The notes below the pieces were generated by a model. It searched no databases and was not told the origin of the DNA. It saw nothing but the letters and a program-made list of their open reading frames with translations. DNA of 35,827 nt, taken from positions 1-35,827 of the forward strand of contig JAOZUO010000080.1 of assembly GCA_029938605.1 (NCBI GenBank). The letters are read 5' to 3'. Made by a program: the position numbers and the translations under genes. This DNA comes from Deltaproteobacteria bacterium. GTDB lineage: Bacteria > Myxococcota_A > Polyangia > HGW-17 > JAJRWW01. Positions 24,808 to 32,119 of this stretch are shown here, one piece after another (position 1 is the stretch's first letter; each line of letters starts with the position of its first letter).

Positions 24808-26043
24808 ATGAACCCGGACGTCACCTCCCTGTTCTACTTGCGCGACCGTTTCACGCCGCGAGCCAAGTCGCTGTTCTTCGCCCGACTGGGCTTGGACGCC
24901 GTAGGTCTGCTGGTAATGATCGTGCCCTCCTTCGCCTGGGTCGCCGGGGTCCAGCAGCCCGTGGCCGGCTACTGGTTCTCGCTTCTATTGATGACCCACC
25001 TGGTGACCTACTTCTGGGTGGGCCGCAGGGGTGACCACCTGGTGGTCTTCGGCAGCCTGTGCTTCGACCTGCTGGCCCTGGTCTATCTGATCACCGTCAC
25101 CGGGGGCCTGCGCAGTCCGGTCATGCAGGGACAGATCGTCTACACGGTGTTCTTCGCCATGATCTTCCCCAGCCCCCTGGCGATCCTTCCGCCCCTTTTG
25201 ACCCTGCCCGTGGTGACCAAGATCGAGCAGCTCCTGGGCACCCAGATGGCCACCCGGGACCTGATGCTCCTGCTGTGGTACTTCGTGGTCAACGTCATCA
25301 TCGTCTACGTGGTGGTCTACCTGGACCGGCGAGAGGAGGAGAGCTTCCGGGAGCTGGATCTCCTACAGCAACGAAGGCGGCGCTTCGCCCTGACCGAAGA
25401 GCGCAACCGCATCGCACGGGAGATGCACGACGGCCTGGGCGCCATCCTGTCGAGCATCGTCATCGAGTCCGAGTACGTGCAGACCCAGCTCCGGGACCTG
25501 TCCGACCCCCAACCCGACCCCCAACCCGACCCCCAACCCGACCCCCAACCCGACCCCTACGAGGCGATCATCAACGAGGTGGCTGAGCTGCGGCGCACGG
25601 GCCAGGAGGGCATGGAGGAGCTCCGCCGGGCCGTGTCCATGATGCGGGACGATTTCGACCTGGTGGTGGCCCTGGAGGATCAGTGCGCCAGCCGCAGCGC
25701 CCGCACGGGCGTGGACATCCAGATCAAGGTTCAGGGCAGCGAGATTCCCCTGGCCCCGGACCAACAGCTGGCCTGCTTCCGGGTGCTCCAGGAGAGCCTC
25801 TCCAACGCCGTCCGCCACGCCCAACCGTCGTCCATCCAGGTGGTCCTGGCCTTCGAGCCGAACGCGGCCATCCTCACCGCCATTGACGACGGCCAGGGCT
25901 TCGACACCTCCGTCCCCAAAAGCGGCCACTACGGCCTGTCCACCATGCGCGAACGCGCCCAGTCCACCCGGGGAGATCTCACCGTGACCTCCCAGCCCGG
26001 CCAGGGCACCAAGGTTACGCTGACCCTGCCCTATCGGTACTGA
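24808..26043 (+). CDS. NarL-type sensor histidine kinase (HisKA_3)
   Basis: The start is ATG at 24808, with AGGAG four bases upstream; the longer frame from 24676 lacks a sensible N-terminus. Residues 25-172 form about five membrane helices with little periplasmic loop, suggesting membrane-embedded sensing. The HisKA_3 H-box is EERNRIAREMHDGLGAILSS (197-216, phospho-acceptor H207). After the first helix there is an insertion of four DPQP units (233-250). N-box QESLSNAVRHAQP (328-340), G1 DDGQGFD (360-366) and the YGLSTMRERA segment complete the ATPase. Such kinases pair with NarL/LuxR-type regulators; none is adjacent, so it is an orphan here. Confidence 0.93.
   Translation: MNPDVTSLFYLRDRFTPRAKSLFFARLGLDAVGLLVMIVPSFAWVAGVQQPVAGYWFSLLLMTHLVTYFWVGRRGDHLVVFGSLCFDLLALVYLITVTGGLRSPVMQGQIVYTVFFAMIFPSPLAILPPLLTLPVVTKIEQLLGTQMATRDLMLLLWYFVVNVIIVYVVVYLDRREEESFRELDLLQQRRRRFALTEERNRIAREMHDGLGAILSSIVIESEYVQTQLRDLSDPQPDPQPDPQPDPQPDPYEAIINEVAELRRTGQEGMEELRRAVSMMRDDFDLVVALEDQCASRSARTGVDIQIKVQGSEIPLAPDQQLACFRVLQESLSNAVRHAQPSSIQVVLAFEPNAAILTAIDDGQGFDTSVPKSGHYGLSTMRERAQSTRGDLTVTSQPGQGTKVTLTLPYRY
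25504..25557 (+). repeat. 12-bp tandem repeat encoding DPQP in the kinase dimer region
   Basis: Four and a half copies of a GACCCCCAACCC unit insert a rigid Pro-rich loop into the dimerisation/phosphotransfer region of the kinase, between its two helices. Copy number could change without a frameshift. Confidence 0.9.
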
Positions 26044-26138
26044 CGCAAGGGCAATTGACAGGGTCGGGCAACCGCCGGTAAAAACAACAGATCCCCAAGG
26101 AGCCCAAAGAGCTCAAAGATCCCAAGGAGACCACCGCC

Positions 26139-26519
26139 ATGTCCCCATCGAGCAATCTGAATCAGTCCCTGTCCATCGAGGAATTCTGGGCCTGGCTCGG
26201 GCTGCACTACAACTGCATCCTTCGCGCCGGCGGACCGGGATTCGTGCTTTTTGACCAGGGTGACGTGCACTGGCACCTGGGCACGGATCCCGACGGGATC
26301 TTCTTCGCGCAGATCATCCGGGGCAAGGAGACCACCGCGGAGCTGTACTTCAACCCGTCAGATGTACACTACGTGCAGTCCACCGCCGGGGAGGAGGAGC
26401 AGGTGCTCTTTGAGTGTATGGGAGGCGGCGAAGGCCAGGACTCTGTGCTGTGCCACTTTCTGCTGACCCATGACCACGACGCCAAAGAGTTGCCCGCGAA
26501 CCGCACCTGGACTCATTGA
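26139..26519 (+). CDS. Small cytosolic protein of unknown function, 126 aa
   Basis: AGGAG lies upstream of the ATG. The sequence starts with a helix (SIEEFWAWLGLHYN), then beta-rich segments (GGPGFVLFDQGDVHWHLGTD; GIFFAQIIRGKETTAELYFNPSDVHYVQ), and a His/Asp-rich end (HFLLTHDHDAKEL). The shape suggests a small beta-sandwich or SRPBCC-like fold, but no family is recognised. No signal peptide. It follows the kinase gene by about 95 nt and may be a linked signalling accessory (inference). Confidence 0.7.
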   Translation: MSPSSNLNQSLSIEEFWAWLGLHYNCILRAGGPGFVLFDQGDVHWHLGTDPDGIFFAQIIRGKETTAELYFNPSDVHYVQSTAGEEEQVLFECMGGGEGQDSVLCHFLLTHDHDAKELPANRTWTH

Positions 26520-26638
26520 GGGCCATGGCGAGGATCGGGCAAAGTGTAAGTGATCGTTTCCACCGTCGTATACTGGGGGAGCGAAGCGGGGACAAAGCAC
26601 CCGACGCTAATTTCATCTACTACATCAGGAGGCATTTC

Positions 26639-27538
26639 ATGAACCGTGTACTGCCCATGCTGCTGGCCCTGGGCCTGGCGGTGAGCGGCTGCGCCATGGC
26701 CACTAAGGCCCCCCGCCGCGCCTATGAACGAAGCGGAGGCCACCCCGGGGGGAGGGCGGGCTCGGTCAGCGAGTCCGTCCAGATCCACGCAACCCGCGGT
26801 GCACCCGCGCCGGTCAGCGTCAGCAGCGTCAGCAGCAGCAGTAGAAGAAGCTATCGTCGCAGCTATCGTCGCTCCGGGCGGAACCGCACCCGTCGCACCC
26901 ATCGCAGCGTCACCAAGGCCAAGGCCGTGAGTGGTCATAAGAGCCCGGCCGGGGCCACCCCCGCGGTGACCAAGGTAGCCCGGGGCACCCAGGTCCCCCG
27001 GACCCGCCTGGTCATCTACCGCGGCACCCTGGTGATCCGGATCTTCAAGCTTCGAGACGCCGTGGACCTGGCCCAGAAGCTCGCCTTGGAGGCCGGGGCC
27101 TACATCCAGACCCAGAACAACACCCAACTGGTGATCCGGGTGGGCGTCGATCGGTTCCATGAGCTCATGGCCAAGCTGTCGGCCGTGGGAGAGGTGGCGT
27201 CCAAATCCATCGCCGCCCAGGACGTCACCCGCCAGTACTTTGACATCACCCACCGCCTCAAGGCCGCCCAGGTGGTCCTGGCCCGTCTCAAGTCCCTGCT
27301 CCTCAAGGCCCGGAACGTGAAGGAGTCGATCCTCATCGAGCGCGAGATGGGGCGCTTGCTCACCCGCATCGAGCAGCATAAGGGAACGCTGCGCTACCTC
27401 AAGCACCACGCGTCCTTGTCCACCATCGTCGTACAGTTCCGCGTCAAGCCACGCTACACCCGTCGTATCCGCTCCAGCTGGCGCAGCCCCTTTGGCTGGG
27501 TCAAGGGCCTCGGCCTCTGGCGCATGATGCGGTTTTAG
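26639..27538 (+). CDS. DUF4349 lipoprotein
   Basis: The ATG at 26639 is preferred, with AGGAGG upstream and a clean lipoprotein signal (LAVSGC, C18). Residues 55-100 are a Ser/Arg-rich, basic linker encoding repeated SSVSSS and SYRRSYRR units. Residues about 123-285 match the DUF4349 layout: RLVIYRGTLVIRIFKLRDAVDLA... strand, VIRVGVDRFHELMAKLSAVGEV, ITHRLKAAQVVLARLKSLL, ILIEREMGRLLTRIE helices. It is a putative envelope anchor protein. The 3' neighbour starts 12 nt downstream. Confidence 0.85.
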   Translation: MNRVLPMLLALGLAVSGCAMATKAPRRAYERSGGHPGGRAGSVSESVQIHATRGAPAPVSVSSVSSSSRRSYRRSYRRSGRNRTRRTHRSVTKAKAVSGHKSPAGATPAVTKVARGTQVPRTRLVIYRGTLVIRIFKLRDAVDLAQKLALEAGAYIQTQNNTQLVIRVGVDRFHELMAKLSAVGEVASKSIAAQDVTRQYFDITHRLKAAQVVLARLKSLLLKARNVKESILIEREMGRLLTRIEQHKGTLRYLKHHASLSTIVVQFRVKPRYTRRIRSSWRSPFGWVKGLGLWRMMRF

Positions 27539-27550
27539 GAGGCCAACCCC

Positions 27551-28030
27551 ATGCATCGCACAATCACAATGGCCATTTCCCTGGTCGCCCTGGTCGCTCT
27601 GGTGTCCGGACTGGGCGGCTGCAACAAATTCGCCGTCAAGACGCCCCAGGGATTCGTGAGCCTGGAGCGCTACCGGACCAAGATCTATTACAAGGCCGTC
27701 TCTCCAGACAACGCGGTGATCACCGTCTCGGCCTTCAAACACAAAAACAAGGGCTCCCTCGACTTCTGGACGGCCATCCTCAAGCGGGAGATGGTGCTCC
27801 AGAAGGGATACAAGCTCACCTCCACCCAGACGATCAAGACCGACGACGGACTGGAGGGGAGGCGACTCGCCTTCTCCACGACGAACGGATCGACGCCCTA
27901 CGTCTACGAGTCCACCCTCTTTGTGACCAAGCACTATATCTACGTCGTCGAAGCGGCGTCCATCGCCAAGCGCTTCAAAGCCCACCGCGGCTCCATCGAC
28001 GCACTCATCGCCTCGTTCCGGCCCAGATAG
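27551..28030 (+). CDS. Small lipoprotein, 159 aa
   Basis: AGGAGG precedes the ATG by about 8 nt. The lipobox is SGLGGC (C24). The body (FAVKTPQGFVSLERYRTK...AVITVSAFKHKNKGSLDFW) is a compact alpha/beta domain resembling PsbP-like or DUF1795-type stress lipoproteins, with TKHYIYVVEAAS near the end. No firm family call. It is in tandem with the DUF4349 gene and probably in one transcript. Confidence 0.75.
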   Translation: MHRTITMAISLVALVALVSGLGGCNKFAVKTPQGFVSLERYRTKIYYKAVSPDNAVITVSAFKHKNKGSLDFWTAILKREMVLQKGYKLTSTQTIKTDDGLEGRRLAFSTTNGSTPYVYESTLFVTKHYIYVVEAASIAKRFKAHRGSIDALIASFRPR

Positions 28031-28081
28031 GTCACTGGAATTGCCTGTGTTGCATCGAAGGCTGGTCAAGTCTATCTTGCC

Positions 28082-29452
28082 ATGATGCGCACTGCTGTAA
28101 TAACCACCCTCGCCCTGTTCACCTTCGTATCCTGTGGTCCGGCCCCCGGGCCCAGGCCCCCAGAGGCCACTCCCGTGGAACGGACCCGCCGAGCCCCCCC
28201 CACGCGACGGGTGGCGCCGGCCAAACCAGTGAAGGTGACCTTCGCCCGGTTCTTCACAGACCACACCCTCCGGGTGGACCTGATGCACCGAGGCTCGGCC
28301 AAAGCCGAGTCTTACAAAGTGATCGAGCTGGTCCGGGAGGGACCCTGGGCCGGCAGCCGAACCCAGCTCCTGGACCCCTTCTCCTACGGAGCACACCGCT
28401 TCGAGATCCGCGACGCCGCCACCGGTGCTCTGCTCTACACACGTGGCTATGCGAGCCTCTTCTCGGAGTGGCAGACCACCCGGGAGGCCCGAAAAATCAC
28501 CAAGGGGTTCTCCGAGTCCCTGCGATTGCCCATGCCCCGAGCGCCCTTTGACCTGCGGATCCTTTCGCGCACGCCCAAGGGCAAGGTGCGGCAGGTCTTT
28601 ACGCGCCGCCTGAATCCCAACACCAAGATCAGGTCCTTTCGACCCGTGGCCCAAATCACCACCCGGGTCCTGCACAAAAGCGGCCCCGATCACAAGCGGC
28701 TGGACATCCTGATCCTTGGGGACGGCTACACCCAAAGTGAGCGCGAGAAGTTCTGGCGAGACGCCCGACGCTTCGCGCAGGTGATGCTCACCGACCGGAC
28801 CTTTGGCGCCCACAAAGACAAGATCAATATCCGGGCGCTGTACGTGCCCTCGGTGGACTCGGGGGTCAGCGAGCCCCGCAAGGGGAGGCTGCTCAACACG
28901 CCCCTGGGGCTGTCGTTCAACACCTTCAATTCGGCCCGCTACATGATGACCGTGAAGAACCTCGGCCTGCGCCGGGCGGCTGCCCACGCACCCTACGACG
29001 CCCTGTACCTCATGGGAAACACCTCCCGATACGGAGGCGGGGGCATCTACAACCTCTACTCCACCTTCCCGTCGGACAACGAGTACGACGCCTACGTGTT
29101 CATCCACGAGTTCGGCCACAGCTTCGCGGGCCTGGCCGACGAGTACTACACCTCCGAGGCCTCCACCGAGAACATGTACAAAGCGAACGTGGAGCCGGCC
29201 GATCCCAACATCACCGCCTTTCTCGGGGGGCGCTTCAAGTGGAAAAAGCTGGTCAAGCCCTCCACGCCCATCCCCACCCCTGCCACGGCGAAGTACAAGC
29301 ATGTGGTGGGACTGTTCGAAGGCGCCGGCTACAAGGCCAAGGGGCTGTACCGGGCGCAGCAGGACTGCAAGATGAAGGGCAAGGGGCACGTGGACTTCTG
29401 CCGGGTCTGCGCCAACGCCACCGCGGCCATGATCAAGCTCTACAGCGAATGA
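28082..29452 (+). CDS. M64 (IgA-peptidase-like) metallopeptidase lipoprotein
   Basis: The lipobox is FVSC (C18), followed by a Pro/Arg linker. Residues 50-190 are a beta domain. The M64 catalytic part (about 205-450) has LDILILGDGYTQSEREKFWRDARR (207-230) and the zinc motif HEFGHSFAGLAD (342-353): H342, E343, H346 and D353 as third ligand. A C-terminal Cys cluster follows (DCKMKGKGHVDFCRVCANA). The start ATG (a second ATG follows directly) lacks a good Shine-Dalgarno. The family contains secreted endopeptidases, including an IgA-cleaving one; the substrate here is unknown. It overlaps the downstream gene's alternative start. Confidence 0.92.
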   Translation: MMRTAVITTLALFTFVSCGPAPGPRPPEATPVERTRRAPPTRRVAPAKPVKVTFARFFTDHTLRVDLMHRGSAKAESYKVIELVREGPWAGSRTQLLDPFSYGAHRFEIRDAATGALLYTRGYASLFSEWQTTREARKITKGFSESLRLPMPRAPFDLRILSRTPKGKVRQVFTRRLNPNTKIRSFRPVAQITTRVLHKSGPDHKRLDILILGDGYTQSEREKFWRDARRFAQVMLTDRTFGAHKDKINIRALYVPSVDSGVSEPRKGRLLNTPLGLSFNTFNSARYMMTVKNLGLRRAAAHAPYDALYLMGNTSRYGGGGIYNLYSTFPSDNEYDAYVFIHEFGHSFAGLADEYYTSEASTENMYKANVEPADPNITAFLGGRFKWKKLVKPSTPIPTPATAKYKHVVGLFEGAGYKAKGLYRAQQDCKMKGKGHVDFCRVCANATAAMIKLYSE

Positions 29453-29463
29453 GGATCTGCACC

Positions 29464-30585
29464 ATGCGACTGCATCTGCGACTGCATCTGCGACTGCTCC
29501 TGGCAGCGCCGCTGCTGCTGGGCGCGCCGTCTGTCGGCCGGGCCGCCCCCGCTTCGGTCCCCGGGCCGGGCGCCACGAAGGCCACGAAAACCCCGAGGGT
29601 CCCGAAGAGGCTGCGCACCCTGCTGGGGCGCACCTACAACCTGCGATACCATAGGGGCCGCGGCTACCTGGCCACCACCGTGGGCCTGCGCATCGTGAAC
29701 CTGCGGCGCCCGGGCCGACCCAAAGCCCTGGGCACCCTGGTAATTCCGGGCTCGGTGAACGGTCTGGTGGTGGACGGCCCCACCGCCTACGTGGCCGCCG
29801 GGCCCCACGGCGTGGTCCTGGCCAACGTATCCAATCCGCTCAAACCCGCTCGACTCGCCCGCATCGACACCCCCGGATCCGCCAACGCCGTCGCGGTGGA
29901 TGGCAAGACCCTCTACGTGGCGGACGGTAGCTTCGGCATTGGGATCTACGACGTCACCGCGCCCCGAAAACCCACGCGGCTGGCCAAGGTGGAGACCGGC
30001 TGCTACACCCGGGATGTGGTGGTGCATGGCCGGTGGATCATCGTGGCCTGCGGTCGCAAGGGGCTGGTGGTCTTCCGTTCCCACCGCTCGGGAAAACGGA
30101 AAAAGGCCTGGCCCAAGCCCCTGTACCGGCTCAAGCTCGCGGGGGACGCGCGGAGCCTGAGCTTCGGTCCCGGGCGCACGCTCTACGTGGCCGCGGGAGA
30201 GGCGGGCTTCCATGTGCTGGACGCCCGGCGCCCACGCCGCCTCAAGCGCGTGTCCACCGCCAAGGTCCCGGACTTCGCCCACGGCGTCAGCGCCTGGGGC
30301 GCATCGGTGGCAGTGGCCGGCGGGGAGGGCGGCGTGCATCTTTTCAACTGCCGCCGCAGAAACAGGCCCCGCCTGGTGTCCACCTACAAGTCCACGCCCA
30401 ACCGCAGCGCTAACAAGATCTTCTTACGCCGGGGCCTGGTGCTGGTAGCCTACGACGCCTCCGGCCTACACATCCTCAAGTCCGCCAAGGGCCGCCTCAC
30501 GCTCCGCGCCATCTTCCCCGCGCCGCCCACCCGCCCAAAGACCCGCCCAAAGACAAATAGAAAAAAGACGAAGAAGAAAAAGTAG
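29464..30585 (+). CDS. Secreted LVIVD-like beta-propeller protein
   Basis: ATG at 29464 is chosen, since GAGGA (overlapping the previous stop) lies 8 nt upstream; an ATG at 29449 in the ATGA overlap is the alternative. The signal peptide has two and a half RLHL units encoded by a 12-bp repeat (29466-29497). The mature part is about seven LVIVD-like blades, each with ...VDG.TAYVA.G..GV.L.NVSNP.KP..L pattern. The tail is Lys/Pro-rich. LVIVD proteins are propellers of unknown ligand, often exported. It is the last plus-strand gene of this cluster. Confidence 0.8.
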   Translation: MRLHLRLHLRLLLAAPLLLGAPSVGRAAPASVPGPGATKATKTPRVPKRLRTLLGRTYNLRYHRGRGYLATTVGLRIVNLRRPGRPKALGTLVIPGSVNGLVVDGPTAYVAAGPHGVVLANVSNPLKPARLARIDTPGSANAVAVDGKTLYVADGSFGIGIYDVTAPRKPTRLAKVETGCYTRDVVVHGRWIIVACGRKGLVVFRSHRSGKRKKAWPKPLYRLKLAGDARSLSFGPGRTLYVAAGEAGFHVLDARRPRRLKRVSTAKVPDFAHGVSAWGASVAVAGGEGGVHLFNCRRRNRPRLVSTYKSTPNRSANKIFLRRGLVLVAYDASGLHILKSAKGRLTLRAIFPAPPTRPKTRPKTNRKKTKKKK

Positions 30586-30621
30586 TACGCTCCGGCGGGT
30601 ATCCGGCCGAGAAAATGCGGT

Positions 30622-31488
30622 CTACGGGGTTGGGCAGTAGTCCGCGCAGAAGCTCTGCCGGGTCTGCTCGAGCACGTCCGGATCGTCGGTGATGAAGATG
30701 GACACTCCGGTAGCCAGGAGGGTCTCCATGATGGAGGGATCATTGATGGTCCAGACGTTGGCCTCCAGACCGGCGTCGAGGATGATCTGGATCTCTTCGG
30801 CGCCATACAGGCCGCCGAAGACGTTCAGGGCGTCAAAGCCCTGATCCGCCGCCGCCTGCGCATCGGAGTACAGCACCGTCAGAAGGCCGAGATGGATGGA
30901 TGCGTCGAGCTGCTGCACGGCCACCAACATGTCGAAGTCGAAGGAGCTGACCACGAGATCCCGAAGAACCGCGTCTCCCTGAATAGCCGTCACCAGGTCC
31001 TCGGCGATGAGGTCCAGATCCGACTCCGGACAGCTCGCATCGTCGGCGATCTTCACCTCCACGTTCACACTGACGTCCACCGCCGCCAGGACCTCGTCCA
31101 GGGTAGGGATCACCACGCCGGTGCCCTCCAGCGAGGTTCCGAAGGCCGCGTCCCACGCTTGGAGCTCTGCCACGGTCTGGTGTCGGACACAGCCCTCACC
31201 GTCGGTGGTCCGGTTCACGGTATCGTCGTGAATCACCATCAGCTCCCCGTCGGCCGAATGCATGACGTCCAATTCGATCATCTGGGCACCCTCGATCACG
31301 GCCTGCTCAAAGGATGGGATCGTGTTCTCGGGGTAGGGGTTGTCCGGCCCGTTTGTTCCGGTCCCCCGGTGACCACAGTTGATCACCGACGACGCCGGAC
31401 AAACACACTCGCCGCCATCATCATCGCCGCAGCCCAGGACCGCGACCCCACTGCAAAGCACCATCGTCAAACATCGAATCAAACACAC
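30622..31488 (-). CDS. Glycerophosphodiester phosphodiesterase lipoprotein
   Basis: Hydrolyses glycerophosphodiesters to glycerol-3-phosphate plus an alcohol. Motifs: CGHRG (38-42), YPENT (52-56), IELDV (71-75), VIHDD (85-89), NVEVK strand and a final WTIND (near residue 246). The catalytic H40/R41, E72/D74 and H87 are present. It begins with GTG (AGGAG six bases upstream) and has a lipobox at VLGC (C20) followed by GDDDGG, so it is anchored in the envelope. It converges on the LVIVD gene. Confidence 0.93.
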   Translation of the reverse strand: MCLIRCLTMVLCSGVAVLGCGDDDGGECVCPASSVINCGHRGTGTNGPDNPYPENTIPSFEQAVIEGAQMIELDVMHSADGELMVIHDDTVNRTTDGEGCVRHQTVAELQAWDAAFGTSLEGTGVVIPTLDEVLAAVDVSVNVEVKIADDASCPESDLDLIAEDLVTAIQGDAVLRDLVVSSFDFDMLVAVQQLDASIHLGLLTVLYSDAQAAADQGFDALNVFGGLYGAEEIQIILDAGLEANVWTINDPSIMETLLATGVSIFITDDPDVLEQTRQSFCADYCPTP

Positions 31489-31501
31489 GTCAGTCTCCTA
31501 A

Positions 31502-31537
31502 TCACATGGCTCACATGGCTCACATGGCTCACATGGG
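31502..31537. repeat. 9-nt tandem repeat (TCACATGGC)
   Basis: Four units, the last with one change, lie just upstream of the GTG start and ribosome site of the glycerophosphodiesterase gene. This is a simple repeat in the leader that could alter mRNA structure or expression by copy change. Confidence 0.85.
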
Positions 31538-31614
31538 CGGATGATGGACAATCTGATCACGGAGGACCCCGGCACGCCGACCGGGTAAGGAGGGTACGGT
31601 CCTACATGGCGCCG

Positions 31615-31956
31615 CTACTTGATGTGCTTCTTGATGCAGTCCGCGTAGGCTTTGCAGTCCTTTTTCTCCAGGCACTTATTGATCGCGCTGGCGTCCGAAC
31701 CAAAGCCCTTTTTCTTCTTACAGTCCTTCATGCAGGCAGCATAGCCGGCTTCCTGAACTTTCTTGAGCGCGCCGACCTTCGTGATCGTGTCGATCTTGGC
31801 CTGGTCCATCTTGCCCGAGGCCACGAGTACCTCACCCACGCATTGCTTGAAGGTCTTGTCGCACATCTTGTCGCAGTCGACCTTGAGCTTACTGCAGCCA
31901 GAGGCGCCAAGAACCATCACGAACGAGAGGGAGAGTCCGATGAGGATCCGTTTCAT
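31615..31956 (-). CDS. Small eight-Cys lipoprotein, 113 aa
   Basis: Signal peptide ends in GASGC (C21, lipid site) followed by SKLK. Eight further cysteines (28, 32, 39, 75, 79, 95, 101, 107) lie in a helical, Lys/Asp-rich chain, with CxxxC pairs at 28/32 and 75/79, suggesting a disulfide-stapled helical hairpin. GGAAAGGAAA precedes the ATG. A 15-nt palindrome lies in its leader. Similar Cys-rich lipoproteins recur in deltaproteobacterial genomes, but no function is established. Confidence 0.82.
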   Translation of the reverse strand: MKRILIGLSLSFVMVLGASGCSKLKVDCDKMCDKTFKQCVGEVLVASGKMDQAKIDTITKVGALKKVQEAGYAACMKDCKKKKGFGSDASAINKCLEKKDCKAYADCIKKHIK

Positions 31957-31978
31957 TGAGCGTTTCCTTTCCTAAGGC

Positions 31979-31993
31979 GCGGAGGACCTCCGC
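31979..31993. promoter_or_regulatory. Perfect 7-1-7 palindrome upstream of the Cys-rich lipoprotein
   Basis: GCGGAGGACCTCCGC sits 23 nt before the ATG at 31956. It may be an operator or a leader hairpin; the regulator is unknown. Confidence 0.4.
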
Positions 31994-32119
31994 ATCATTG
32001 ATAGTCGAGGCGGCACTGTACCAAAGTTGACTGGCCAGGTAAACCGAATGAGCGCGAAGGGTCTGGGCCGCCCCCAAAGCACGAACCCGGCCCGAAGGTG
32101 TGGCCACGCCAAAGACCCC

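Noticed and set aside
26513..29389. Very long minus-strand open frame (958 codons)
   Set aside because: It is antisense to three well-supported genes (DUF4349, lipoprotein, M64 peptidase), has no recognisable domain and a Gly/Val/His-rich composition typical of GC-driven shadows.
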